Assembly: GCA_019119975.1 (NCBI GenBank)
Contig: DWVZ01000009.1
Location: 1-60,773, forward strand
Source: Candidatus Blautia merdavium
GTDB lineage: Bacteria; Bacillota; Clostridia; Lachnospirales; Lachnospiraceae
Direction of reading: 5' to 3'
Length of the DNA: 60,773 bases
Position numbers and translations under genes: made by a program. Shown piece by piece: positions 44,010 through 52,055 of this stretch. Positions within the stretch are counted from its first letter, which is position 1; each line of letters starts with the position of its first letter. The notes under the pieces are model-generated. The model saw only the letters and a program-made list of their open reading frames with translations, had not been told where the DNA came from and did not search any database.

Positions 44010-44933
44010 ATGTATTATTTCATCATAAATCCCAATTCCCGCTCCGGCGAGGGATTCCATACCTGGAAGACCGCCGAAGAGCTGCTGAGAGAAAGAGCAG
44101 TGGAATACGAAGCTTACTTCACAGAAGGCACCGGACACGCATCCCGGCTTGCCCGGCAGATCGCTGCCCTCTCCCTTCCCTGTACCTTAACTGTGGTAGG
44201 AGGAGACGGCACGCTAAACGAGGTGGCAAACGGACTGGCGGATACCGAATACTCCCACATCACTCTGGGCTATATCCCCACCGGTTCCGGCAATGATTTT
44301 GCCCGGGGGCTGGGGCTGTCCTGTGATGTAAAAACCTGCATAGACAGCATCCTTTCTCCCAGAGAAATCGTTTCCGTAGATCTGGGACTGTCCAGGACCA
44401 GGGAGGCTTCCCGCTATTTTCTGGTCAGCAGCGGTATCGGCTACGACGCCGATATCTGCAGAAATGTCACGGCATCACCTCTGAAAAAGCTTTTCAACCG
44501 GCTGCATCTTGGCAAACTCACCTACGTAGCCATTGCACTGGGACTGCTGTTTCGCTACGATCCCTGTCCTGTCTGCGTCCGGCTGGATAAGAAGAAGACA
44601 TTCTCCATCCCCAGATATTTTTTCATTACAGGCATGATACAGAAATATGAGGGCGGAGGCGTAAAGTTCTGTCCCTATGCCAGATACGACGACGGTCTTC
44701 TGGACTTCTGCATCGCAGGAAATCTGGCAAAAGCTAAGATTCTGTTCCTTTTTCCTACTGCTTTTGCGGGAAAGCATACCGACTTCAGCGGGGTTCATAT
44801 CCTGCGGGGAAAACGGCTGGATATTATAAGCCAGGCGCCTCTCCCCATTCACTGTGACGGAGAAAACATGGGCTGTTCCAGTCATCTGACCCTTTATGCT
44901 TCTGACAAAAAGCTCCCCGTGATCCTTCGGTAA
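44010..44933 (+). CDS. Diacylglycerol/sphingosine kinase family lipid kinase (DgkB/YegS type)
   Basis: 307 residues from ATG 44010, which has AGGAG 8 bases upstream. Marks are FIINPNSRSGEG, VVGGDGTLNEVANGL (nucleotide loop) and IPTGSGNDFARGLGL. The family phosphorylates diacylglycerol or related lipids at the membrane with ATP. The glycerophosphodiesterase gene follows after 33 bases, so both probably act in lipid or teichoic-acid turnover. Confidence 0.92.
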   Translation: MYYFIINPNSRSGEGFHTWKTAEELLRERAVEYEAYFTEGTGHASRLARQIAALSLPCTLTVVGGDGTLNEVANGLADTEYSHITLGYIPTGSGNDFARGLGLSCDVKTCIDSILSPREIVSVDLGLSRTREASRYFLVSSGIGYDADICRNVTASPLKKLFNRLHLGKLTYVAIALGLLFRYDPCPVCVRLDKKKTFSIPRYFFITGMIQKYEGGGVKFCPYARYDDGLLDFCIAGNLAKAKILFLFPTAFAGKHTDFSGVHILRGKRLDIISQAPLPIHCDGENMGCSSHLTLYASDKKLPVILR

Positions 44934-44966
44934 CTAGCTGCTTTTCGCTGTAAATGGAGGTTGCTT

Positions 44967-45806
44967 ATGAAAACACTTTTGTTGATCTTATTCCTGTTCC
45001 TGCTGCTTTTCTGCCTTTACTTTTACTGCATCATGCCCAGGTTTTCCAGGAAGAAGCAGGTACATAAATTTATGCATCATCTGTTTGCGCACCGGGGATT
45101 CTTCACCCCGGACCAGAAGGTTCCTGAAAATTCCATGGCGGCATTTCTCCTGGCAGTGCGCCATGGATACGGCATTGAGCTGGATATCCAGCTGACTAAG
45201 GATCAGCAGGTTGTGGTCTTTCATGACCATACTCTGACCCGCATGTGCGGCATCGACCTTCCGGTCTGTGAACTGACCTATGAGGAACTGCAGAAATTTC
45301 CCCTTGCCAACACCCAGGAACGGATCCCGCTTTTCAAGGATGTGCTGAAAGCCGTAGACGGGAAGGTACCTCTTCTGGTGGAGATCAAGCTTCCCACTTA
45401 CCGTACCCTGACCTGTGAGCTGGCAGACCGGCTGCTTCAGGAATATTCCGGCAGCTACTGCATAGAATCTTTTAACCCCCTTGCGCTTTTATGGTACCGC
45501 AGGCACAGAAAGGATGTGGTCCGGGGACAGCTTTCTGCCAATCTGACACGGCCGGTGGCAGAGGGCGGCTATGTGCTGTGCTTCCTGGTACAGCATCTGC
45601 TTTTGAATTTCATCGGCAGACCGGATTTTATTGCCTACTGTTACAAAGATTCCCAGAATGTCAGCTTCCTTTTGAATAAATGTCTGTACAGAACGCCGGT
45701 CTTTGCCTGGACAGTCCGCTCCCAGGAAGCCTTTGAGAAATACCGGGGCAAATTCGACTCCGTCATCTTTGACAGTTTTGTCCCAACTCATAAACATAGT
45801 ATTTAA
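44967..45806 (+). CDS. Glycerophosphodiester phosphodiesterase
   Basis: 279 residues from ATG 44967 with GGAGG 6 bases upstream. An N-terminal membrane helix (LLLILFLFLLLFCLYFYCIM) is followed by the TIM-barrel GDPD domain: FAHRGFFTP, PENSMAAFLLAV, IELDIQLTKDQQVVVFHDHTL and VEIKLPTYR. It splits glycerophosphodiesters to glycerol-3-phosphate + alcohol, outside or at the membrane, and could feed the glp operon encoded 7 kb away. Confidence 0.92.
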   Translation: MKTLLLILFLFLLLFCLYFYCIMPRFSRKKQVHKFMHHLFAHRGFFTPDQKVPENSMAAFLLAVRHGYGIELDIQLTKDQQVVVFHDHTLTRMCGIDLPVCELTYEELQKFPLANTQERIPLFKDVLKAVDGKVPLLVEIKLPTYRTLTCELADRLLQEYSGSYCIESFNPLALLWYRRHRKDVVRGQLSANLTRPVAEGGYVLCFLVQHLLLNFIGRPDFIAYCYKDSQNVSFLLNKCLYRTPVFAWTVRSQEAFEKYRGKFDSVIFDSFVPTHKHSI

Positions 45807-45831
45807 AATTATTAAACATCTGTAAAGAGCA

Positions 45832-45860
45832 TTGTTATAAAAAAAACACTGTGTTATAAT
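45832..45860 (+). promoter_or_regulatory. Consensus-like promoter of the PAP2 transcription unit
   Basis: TTGTTA, a 17-base spacer and a perfect TATAAT. The TATAAT is also the first six bases of repeat copy 2, so the whole 124-bp element would be the 5' leader of this transcript. Confidence 0.75.
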
Positions 45861-45978
45861 GTGAACACTTGATGAGCACAAGCCAAGGGCGCCGTGCGAA
45901 TTTAGTGAAAACATATACCTGGATACTTAGCGAATGCAAGCCAAAGGCGCCGCATGAGGTTAGTGACCATGGTATAAT
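45855..45978 (+). repeat. 124-bp leader element, copy 2 (two tandem hairpins, TATAAT at both ends)
   Basis: Same element as at 39565-39688, in opposite orientation. Hairpin A (45866-45907): CACT:AGTG outer pairs, GCAC:GTGC stem, GCC:GGC inner stem over AAG. Hairpin B (45924-45965): TACT:AGTG, ATGC:GCAT, GCC:GGC over AAA. The constant parts are AA before GCC and GCC after GGC, and the stems differ but still pair. It ends 57 bases before the PAP2 start. Confidence 0.75.
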
Positions 45979-46035
45979 GAACCAGCAAAAGAAAAACTTT
46001 TTCATAAAAAACAGGTAAGACGGACTAATATAGAA

Positions 46036-46707
46036 ATGAGAGATGAGTTTATGGAGTTCATGAAAAAGTATAAACACGCCTGGGTGATCCCCGTGTACGG
46101 CATCCTGTATCTGTTGGCTTTCCAGTATGTGGAGCACAGAAAGGTACGTCCTTATATCATCCATATGAAGATTGACGATGCTATTCCCTTCTGTGAATAT
46201 TTCGTTATCCCTTACTTTTTATGGTTTGCCTACATTGCCGTCACAGTCTTTTACTTTACTTTTATCAATAAGAATAAAAAAGAATACTGGCAGCTGGTCT
46301 GTTCCCTGGGCATCGGCATGACGCTCTTTATTGTGGTATCGCTGCTTTTTCCCAACGGGCAGGATCTGCGTCCCTCCCTTTCCAATACCCAGAACAGTAT
46401 TTTTATCGAAATGGTACGATACTTATATCGCTTGGACACACCTACCAATATTTTTCCCAGCATTCATGTATTCAATTCGGTCAGCTGCTGTCTGGCAGTT
46501 TTCCATCATAAGCCCTTCCGGAAGCATAAGGTATTCCTGGGCGGTACGGCAGTCCTGACTGCCCTGATCGTCCTTTCCACCATCTTCCTGAAGCAGCATA
46601 CTCTGATCGATATGGCGGCTGCTTTTGCACTGAATGCGGTTTGTTACCAGCTGCTCTATAAGACACGGTCTGTAAAGGAAAAACAGCCCGCACGGGCGCG
46701 GGCATAA
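46036..46707 (+). CDS. PAP2-family phosphatase-like membrane protein
   Basis: 223 residues with five to six membrane helices. The PAP2 motifs are FPSIHVFNSVSCC (PSxH) and HTLIDMAAA (HxxxD). The family dephosphorylates lipid phosphates such as undecaprenyl or phosphatidic derivatives, or transfers head groups (inositolphosphotransferase-like). The start is uncertain: ATG 46036 and ATG 46051 are both in frame and neither has a strong ribosome site. Its leader is repeat copy 2. Confidence 0.85.
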   Translation: MRDEFMEFMKKYKHAWVIPVYGILYLLAFQYVEHRKVRPYIIHMKIDDAIPFCEYFVIPYFLWFAYIAVTVFYFTFINKNKKEYWQLVCSLGIGMTLFIVVSLLFPNGQDLRPSLSNTQNSIFIEMVRYLYRLDTPTNIFPSIHVFNSVSCCLAVFHHKPFRKHKVFLGGTAVLTALIVLSTIFLKQHTLIDMAAAFALNAVCYQLLYKTRSVKEKQPARARA

Positions 46708-46755
46708 AAAAGATGCTGAATTGAAAGCTGCTTTCAATCCGGCATCTTTTTCTTT
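46706..46755. terminator. Bidirectional terminator between PAP2 and the glycosyltransferase gene
   Basis: AAAAAGATGC and GCATCTTTTT enclose TGAAAG with CTTTCA. It ends the PAP2 transcript and, from the other side, the glycosyltransferase unit. Confidence 0.85.
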
Positions 46756-46768
46756 ACTCTGATCTGGA

Positions 46769-47785
46769 TCAGTTAAATCCATAAAACTTCTGGGCGACTC
46801 TGTAGATCGCCACAGAGATGTCCCTGCCTTTGTCCCCCGGCAGATTGACTGCCCGTCCCAGGATTCCCAGCCTTAATTTTCTGTACACATGAATGTCCGA
46901 CTCTTTCAGATATTTCCATAGATCTTTCTTTTTCTCCAGATTTTCCTCCGTGCCTGAGCGCAGGAGCATAATGGAGGAAACTGTAGTGATAATATCCAGA
47001 TACCGGAGCATATACTGTTTCATATGTTTATCGGGAAGCTTCCTCCCTGCAATGGCGTCGATCATCAGCCGGTTGACTAAAAGCTGCTGGTCGATCCGTT
47101 TGATCATAATCTGTTCATTGACCGACTGGTCTTCTCTTCCGATAAAATACCGGTAAAAATTCACATCCATATAATACATGGTCCGCACAGAAGGCAGCGG
47201 CTGGTACACAAAGAGATTATCCACATAGAATGTATGCTTGGGAAGCTGAAGCCCGCATTCCCGCAGCAATCCGGTCCTGTAGATCACAGAATGCATGAGG
47301 ATATATTTTCCCACCGGCATTTTGCTGATCTCCTGCCAGGTAAAGATCTTGCCTTCCGGCAGATAGCGCTTATAGCGCATGACCTTTTTCCGCTTCGCCC
47401 CGGACTTTTCGTATACAAAATTGCTGATCATCATATCCAGCGTATCCGGACCTCCTGCGATCTCTCTGAGCTTTTCCAGGATTGCCAGATAGGCGTCTTT
47501 ATTTACCCAGTCGTCGCTGTCCACCACTTTAAAGTACAGTCCCTGGGCATTGCGGATCCCTGCGTTGACCGCTTCTCCGTGGCCGCCGTTCTCCTGGTGG
47601 ATGGCTTTTACGATCCCCGGAAATTTCTCTGCATATTCGTCCGCGATCTTTGCCGTATCGTCCTTGGAACCATCGTCCACGATCAGAATCTCTACCAGGT
47701 CTCCCCCTTCCAGAAGAGAATCCACACAATTTCTCATGTACGCCTGTGAATTATAACAGGGAACTGCGATTGATAACAGTTTCAT
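46769..47785 (-). CDS. Glycosyltransferase family 2
   Basis: 338 residues. The GT-A fold is clear: SIAVPCYNSQAYMRNCVDSL, ILIVDDGSKDDT, HQENGGHGEAVNAGI and the metal-binding VVDSDDWV. The family transfers sugar from a nucleotide donor, usually for cell-surface polysaccharide or lipid. The C-terminal half is unspecific. It starts with no gap after mutY and is the last gene of the sfsA-mutY-GT unit. Confidence 0.88.
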   Translation of the reverse strand: MKLLSIAVPCYNSQAYMRNCVDSLLEGGDLVEILIVDDGSKDDTAKIADEYAEKFPGIVKAIHQENGGHGEAVNAGIRNAQGLYFKVVDSDDWVNKDAYLAILEKLREIAGGPDTLDMMISNFVYEKSGAKRKKVMRYKRYLPEGKIFTWQEISKMPVGKYILMHSVIYRTGLLRECGLQLPKHTFYVDNLFVYQPLPSVRTMYYMDVNFYRYFIGREDQSVNEQIMIKRIDQQLLVNRLMIDAIAGRKLPDKHMKQYMLRYLDIITTVSSIMLLRSGTEENLEKKKDLWKYLKESDIHVYRKLRLGILGRAVNLPGDKGRDISVAIYRVAQKFYGFN

Positions 47786-48838
47786 CTAAAAGTCCTCCTC
47801 AATATATTTTCTGTAGGCGGCAAATGCGGAGGGAATGGGATATTTCCCTTTTGATTCCTTTTTATCCACAAATACCAGCTTTCCTTTTTCTTTTTCCCCT
47901 GTCGACGCTACTTTTATGAAATAGCCCTTCATATGCCACTCCACATGAGAGAAGATATGCTTTGCCTCCCCTGCTTCTTTGATATACAAAGGCAGGAGCC
48001 CCAGCCCCTTTATATACTCCAGGATTTCTTCTCTGGATACATATCCCTCCCGGTTAGGCAGCTCATACAGTCCTGCCAGCAGTCCTCTGGGCGGACGCCT
48101 GCATATGGCAAATTCCCGTCCGTTCTGGATGACGAGGACTGTCTTTTCTTCAATCCTTCTCTGCTTTTTTGCCGCTTTTTTCGGATAGTCCAGCTCGGTT
48201 CCTTTCTGGTGGGCGCCGCACAGATGATTTAGCGGACAGTCGTTACATTTAGGCGCTCCGTTGGGAACGCAGACGGTTGCTCCCAGTTCCATTAACGCCT
48301 GATTGAAATCTCCCGGCTCGTCTGGCGGCATGATCCTGCGCAGGTTCCCCTCCACCTTTTTCCTGGTGGACTGCTTTAAGATATCGTCCTCATCTTCCGT
48401 AAGCCTGGCAAGGACCCGGAATACATTGCCGTCCACTGCCGGTTCCGGTATGCCGTAGGCAATGGATGCCACGGCTCCCGCGGTATAGCTCCCAATACCC
48501 GGAAGGGCTAAAAGCTTCTGGTAGTCCCGGGGCAGCTGCCCGCCGTATTCCTCCGCCACCTGCTTTGCCGCCTTCTGCATATTCTTGACCCGGTTGTAAT
48601 ATCCTAATCCTTCCCACAGCTTTAAAAGCCGGTCCTCCTGGCAGGCTGCCAGTGCGGCAATATCGGGAAGCTCCCGGATAAATCTGGCATAATATTCTTT
48701 CACTGCCTCCACCCGGGTCTGCTGGAGCATGATCTCCGAGATCCAGACATGATAGGGCGAAGGGTCCTCCCTCCAGGGAAGCGCTCTCCTGTTTTCTCTG
48801 TACCAGGAAAGCAGCGGTTCTACAATCTGTTCTATCAT
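47786..48838 (-). CDS. mutY: A/G-specific adenine glycosylase
   Basis: 350 residues. The HhH-GPD domain has EIMLQQTRVEAVKEYYARF, LPGIGSYTAGAVASIAYG and the catalytic aspartate in VDGNVFRVLARL. The [4Fe-4S] cysteines are in CVPNGAPKCNDCPLNHLC. The C-terminal NUDIX-like domain (IQNGREFAICRRPPRGLLAG) reads 8-oxoG. It removes adenine opposite 8-oxoguanine. Its ATG overlaps the sfsA stop. Confidence 0.96.
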   Translation of the reverse strand: MIEQIVEPLLSWYRENRRALPWREDPSPYHVWISEIMLQQTRVEAVKEYYARFIRELPDIAALAACQEDRLLKLWEGLGYYNRVKNMQKAAKQVAEEYGGQLPRDYQKLLALPGIGSYTAGAVASIAYGIPEPAVDGNVFRVLARLTEDEDDILKQSTRKKVEGNLRRIMPPDEPGDFNQALMELGATVCVPNGAPKCNDCPLNHLCGAHQKGTELDYPKKAAKKQRRIEEKTVLVIQNGREFAICRRPPRGLLAGLYELPNREGYVSREEILEYIKGLGLLPLYIKEAGEAKHIFSHVEWHMKGYFIKVASTGEKEKGKLVFVDKKESKGKYPIPSAFAAYRKYIEEDF

Positions 48839-49536
48839 ACAGGCTCCTTTTCTGAATCCAAATGCACCGCAACAGGTTTTCTCAGTTTCAGCAAATCTTT
48901 TCTCACGGTGCAGTCATAGGCGAGAATTCTGACTCCCTGACTTTGGGCTTCCTTCAGCGCCTGCCGAAATTCCGGCTGGGCTGCATCGTTGGGCTCGAAA
49001 TATCTGACGTTTTCCATCTGTATCACAAACATAATATACGCCTCATATCCTTCCTCTATGCATCTGCACAGTTCCCGGATATGCTTCACGCCTCTTTCGG
49101 TAGGCGCGTCCGGGAAACGGACCACGCCATCCTCCTCCAGGGTCACGCCTTTGACCTCCATAAAGATTTTTTGCTGCCCATTCTCGATGTACAGGTCAAA
49201 TCTGGAATTTCCGTATTTTACTTCTCTTCGGATCTTTGCCTTTTCGCCGAAAAATCCGCTTTCCTTTAGCCATTCCTCCGCTGCGCTGTTGGGAATCTGG
49301 GAATCCATGTTGATCAGCCGCTCTCCCTTCTGCACTGCGATCAGATCGTATTTTGTCTTTCTGTTGGGATTGCCGCTTTTCTCTAAAAACACAGAAACGC
49401 CGGGAACCAATAATTCCCGGCACCTTCCTGTATTCTTTACATGACAGATTTCCTCTTCTCCGTTTATCTCTACCTGAGCGATAAAGCGGTTAGGACGCGC
49501 TTTGAAGATTCCCTCTTCTATCTGCTGGTATTTCAT
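48835..49536 (-). CDS. sfsA: SfsA family DNA/RNA nuclease (sugar fermentation stimulation protein homologue)
   Basis: 233 residues. An N-terminal OB-like part (RPNRFIAQVEINGEEEICHVKNTGR, LLVPGVSVFLEKS) precedes a PD-(D/E)XK-like core (SRFDLYIENGQQKIFMEVKGVTLEEDG) and RYFEPNDAAQPEFRQAL. Historically named for sugar fermentation effects; nuclease activity has been proposed. It overlaps mutY by 4 bases. Confidence 0.94.
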   Translation of the reverse strand: MKYQQIEEGIFKARPNRFIAQVEINGEEEICHVKNTGRCRELLVPGVSVFLEKSGNPNRKTKYDLIAVQKGERLINMDSQIPNSAAEEWLKESGFFGEKAKIRREVKYGNSRFDLYIENGQQKIFMEVKGVTLEEDGVVRFPDAPTERGVKHIRELCRCIEEGYEAYIMFVIQMENVRYFEPNDAAQPEFRQALKEAQSQGVRILAYDCTVRKDLLKLRKPVAVHLDSEKEPV

Positions 49537-49537
49537 G

Positions 49538-50371
49538 TCAGTCTCCTGTCTGTCCTTCTGTCAGTCCTTCATACACTTCTTTGATACTGTCAAAAATATA
49601 TGTGGGCTTGATGTCGCCCTGCCGGATATCCTCCATGGTCGCCTCTCCTGACAGCACGCAGATGGTATCCACGCCGGAGCGCTCTCCTGTCTTGATATCC
49701 GTATACAGCCGGTCGCCTATGATCACTGTTTCTTCCTGCTTTTTATTCAGCTTTTTCAATACACAGTTTACCATAACAGGCTCCGGTTTTCCAATAAAAA
49801 ATGGTTCTTTTCCCGTGGCATTTTTCAGCATTATGCTCATGGAACCGCAGTCGGGGATGTATCCGAAGCTTACCGGACAAACCAGATCCGGATTGGTGGC
49901 AAGATAAGGCAGATCCTTTCCCAGCATGATGCAGGTATCCCGGATCTTCTCTGACGTATTCTCTGTGTCAAAGCCTATGAGCACCACCTGGGCAGAGTCA
50001 TCCGCCCGGGTCACCGTCGAAATACCCGCTTCCTCTAATTCCTTTACCAGAGAGCGGGTTCCCATGCAGTAAACCTTCTTTCCGAGATAATGCTCCTTTA
50101 TGTATGCGGCTGTCGCCTGACTGGAGGTATAGAAATTCTCATACCCGGCGTCGATCCCCATCGCCCGCACCTTTTTCACATAATCCTCCACCGATCTGGA
50201 AGAGTTGTTGGTGATAAACACATACTGTGCTCCCCGCCGTTTCAGCTCTTCCAGAAAATCAAGAGTTCCGTCAAAAATCTGGTCCTCATTGTAAATGGTC
50301 CCGTCCATATCCAGAAGGTATAATGTCTTTTCCTTCAGCTGCTCTGCATTTTTGCCCTGTTTGTCCAGCAT
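49538..50371 (-). CDS. HAD-family (NagD/PGP-like, HAD-IIA) hydrolase
   Basis: 277 residues from ATG 50371 (AAAGGAG 6 bases upstream); the ORF track adds 47 codons. Catalytic LYLLDMDGTIYNEDQIFDG, FITNNSSRSVEDYVKK, the cap, and VIIGDRLYTDIKTGERSGVD are typical of NagD/4-nitrophenylphosphatase proteins. It follows the glp genes and could act on glycerol phosphate or phosphoglycolate, which is inference from context. Confidence 0.92.
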   Translation of the reverse strand: MLDKQGKNAEQLKEKTLYLLDMDGTIYNEDQIFDGTLDFLEELKRRGAQYVFITNNSSRSVEDYVKKVRAMGIDAGYENFYTSSQATAAYIKEHYLGKKVYCMGTRSLVKELEEAGISTVTRADDSAQVVLIGFDTENTSEKIRDTCIMLGKDLPYLATNPDLVCPVSFGYIPDCGSMSIMLKNATGKEPFFIGKPEPVMVNCVLKKLNKKQEETVIIGDRLYTDIKTGERSGVDTICVLSGEATMEDIRQGDIKPTYIFDSIKEVYEGLTEGQTGD

Positions 50372-50382
50372 ATTGATCTCCT

Positions 50383-50757
50383 TTAACTGGTTTTTGCGCG
50401 GACATTCCTTGTGGCGATCATATCGACGCCGGTATTGCAGACGTTTTTCAGTACGACCTCTCCGATCTGTACCGGCGCCTGAAGCTCTACTGCCTTCAGC
50501 GCCCTGGAGCATTCCGCGATTTTCCCTTTTGGTATATCAGAAGCCGTCTTGACAGAAACCACCGGCAGGATTCCTCCTTTTACCCGCACACTGGAGGTCA
50601 CGATGCGGGTGGGATCGGTCACTTCCTTTTCTCCGTACGCCTTTCCCTTGGGACAGGTATTTCCTTCTACCTTTACCACTTCTTTTCCTTCTAAGGTCAC
50701 CGTCAGACCGCAGCCTAACGGACAGCTGATACAGGTTAATTCTTTTACTTCTGTCAT
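50383..50757 (-). CDS. DUF1667 domain protein, partner of the glycerol-3-phosphate oxidation enzymes
   Basis: 124 residues with the N-terminal CISCPLGCGLTVTLEG and GNTCPKGKAYGEKEV motifs: four cysteines that could bind an FeS cluster or zinc. DUF1667 proteins are regularly encoded after the GlpA-like and FAD oxidoreductase genes in Clostridia. Its ATG overlaps the preceding gene (ATGA). A role in electron transfer from glycerol-3-phosphate is likely but unproven. Confidence 0.9.
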   Translation of the reverse strand: MTEVKELTCISCPLGCGLTVTLEGKEVVKVEGNTCPKGKAYGEKEVTDPTRIVTSSVRVKGGILPVVSVKTASDIPKGKIAECSRALKAVELQAPVQIGEVVLKNVCNTGVDMIATRNVRAKTS

Positions 50758-52040
50758 GATGCTTCCTCCACTTTCATTACAATTTTATCCAAACCTTCCT
50801 CTGCTGTCAAATCTTGTTTTTTCAGCACAACTTGTTCCATCTCTCCGGGGGCAAGTTTTTTCTTTTTCTTATGCAGGATCCTTTTCTCTCCGCAGTAGAC
50901 GCTGATATAGGCGTCCCGGTAAACTGCTCCTACGCGGAAACGGACGGTGAGAGTGTCCTCCATATGACCGGTGCGGATGATCTGAGGCACGCTGTAGCGG
51001 ATGCCTCCTTCGGTCTGGATGCGGATGGTCTGCTCCTCCTCGTTGCTTTCCCCGCTGTTCCAGTTTCTGATGTATTCTGCCGCATGGCTTCCTGCTCTGG
51101 CAGCTTCCTCAGATACATAGTCCACCAGGTCATGGACATGGAGCACATTGCCGCAGGCAAAGACGCCTTCCACATTGGTCTCCAGGCTTTCATTGACTAC
51201 TGGTCCGGAAGTAACTCTGGAAAGCTCTACCCCCATCTTTCCGGAAAGCTCATTTTCCGGGATCAGACCGCAGGACAACAGCAGGGTATCACAGGAATAA
51301 AACTCCTCGGTTCCGGGAATGGGTTTTCTGTTTTCGTCTACTTCTGCCAGGGTGATTCCCGTAACCCGCTCTTTTCCCTGGATGTCTACAACGGTGTGGC
51401 TTAATTTCAGGGGGATGTCGAAGTCATTGAGACACTGGACAATATTTCTCTGAAGTCCGCCGGAATACGGAAGCAGCTCTGCCACCACCTTGACCTTGGC
51501 GCCCTCCAGGGTCATTCGTCTCGCCATGATCAGTCCGATGTCTCCGGAGCCCAGGATCACCACTTCTTTGCCCGGCATATAGCCTTCCATGTTGACCAGT
51601 CTCTGGGCTGTTCCGGCTGTGTAAATGCCTGCCGGACGGTAGCCCGGGATATTGAGCGCTCCCCTTGGACGCTCCCGGCATCCCATTGCCAGGACTACTG
51701 CCTTGGTCTTCAGGAACATCAGTCCGTCTTCCCGGTTCATGGCTGTGATTGTTTTCTCCCTGCCTTCCTGGCTGATATCCAGGACCATGGTATTTAATTT
51801 GTACGGGATCTCCAGTTTTTCCGCTTCCTCAATGAAGCGGTACGCATATTCCGGTCCGGTCAGCTCTTCTTTAAAGGTATGCAGTCCGAAACCATTGTGG
51901 ATGCACTGGTTCAGGATCCCGCCCAGTTCGTGGTCTCTCTCCAGGATCAGCAGATTGTCAATGCCTTCTTTCTTTGCGGAAATCGCCGCTGCCAGCCCTG
52001 CCGGACCGCCGCCTACTATAATCAAATCATATTCTCTCAT
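50754..52040 (-). CDS. FAD-dependent oxidoreductase of the glycerol-3-phosphate operon
   Basis: 428 residues. FAD motif DLIIVGGGPAGLAAAISAKKEG, NAD(P) motif EVVILGSGDIGLIMARRM, and GCRERPRGALNIPGYRPAGI, typical of the pyridine nucleotide-disulphide oxidoreductase group. No CxxxxC redox disulphide is seen. It likely passes electrons from the GlpA-like enzyme to a nicotinamide or quinone-independent acceptor. It starts 15 bases after the GlpA-like gene. Confidence 0.9.
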   Translation of the reverse strand: MREYDLIIVGGGPAGLAAAISAKKEGIDNLLILERDHELGGILNQCIHNGFGLHTFKEELTGPEYAYRFIEEAEKLEIPYKLNTMVLDISQEGREKTITAMNREDGLMFLKTKAVVLAMGCRERPRGALNIPGYRPAGIYTAGTAQRLVNMEGYMPGKEVVILGSGDIGLIMARRMTLEGAKVKVVAELLPYSGGLQRNIVQCLNDFDIPLKLSHTVVDIQGKERVTGITLAEVDENRKPIPGTEEFYSCDTLLLSCGLIPENELSGKMGVELSRVTSGPVVNESLETNVEGVFACGNVLHVHDLVDYVSEEAARAGSHAAEYIRNWNSGESNEEEQTIRIQTEGGIRYSVPQIIRTGHMEDTLTVRFRVGAVYRDAYISVYCGEKRILHKKKKKLAPGEMEQVVLKKQDLTAEEGLDKIVMKVEEAS

Positions 52041-52055
52041 ATCCTCTATCCCCTT

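Noticed and set aside
39565-45978. CRISPR array or insertion sequence based on the repeats
   Set aside because: Only two copies, inverted and 6 kb apart, without spacers, transposase or terminal target duplications.
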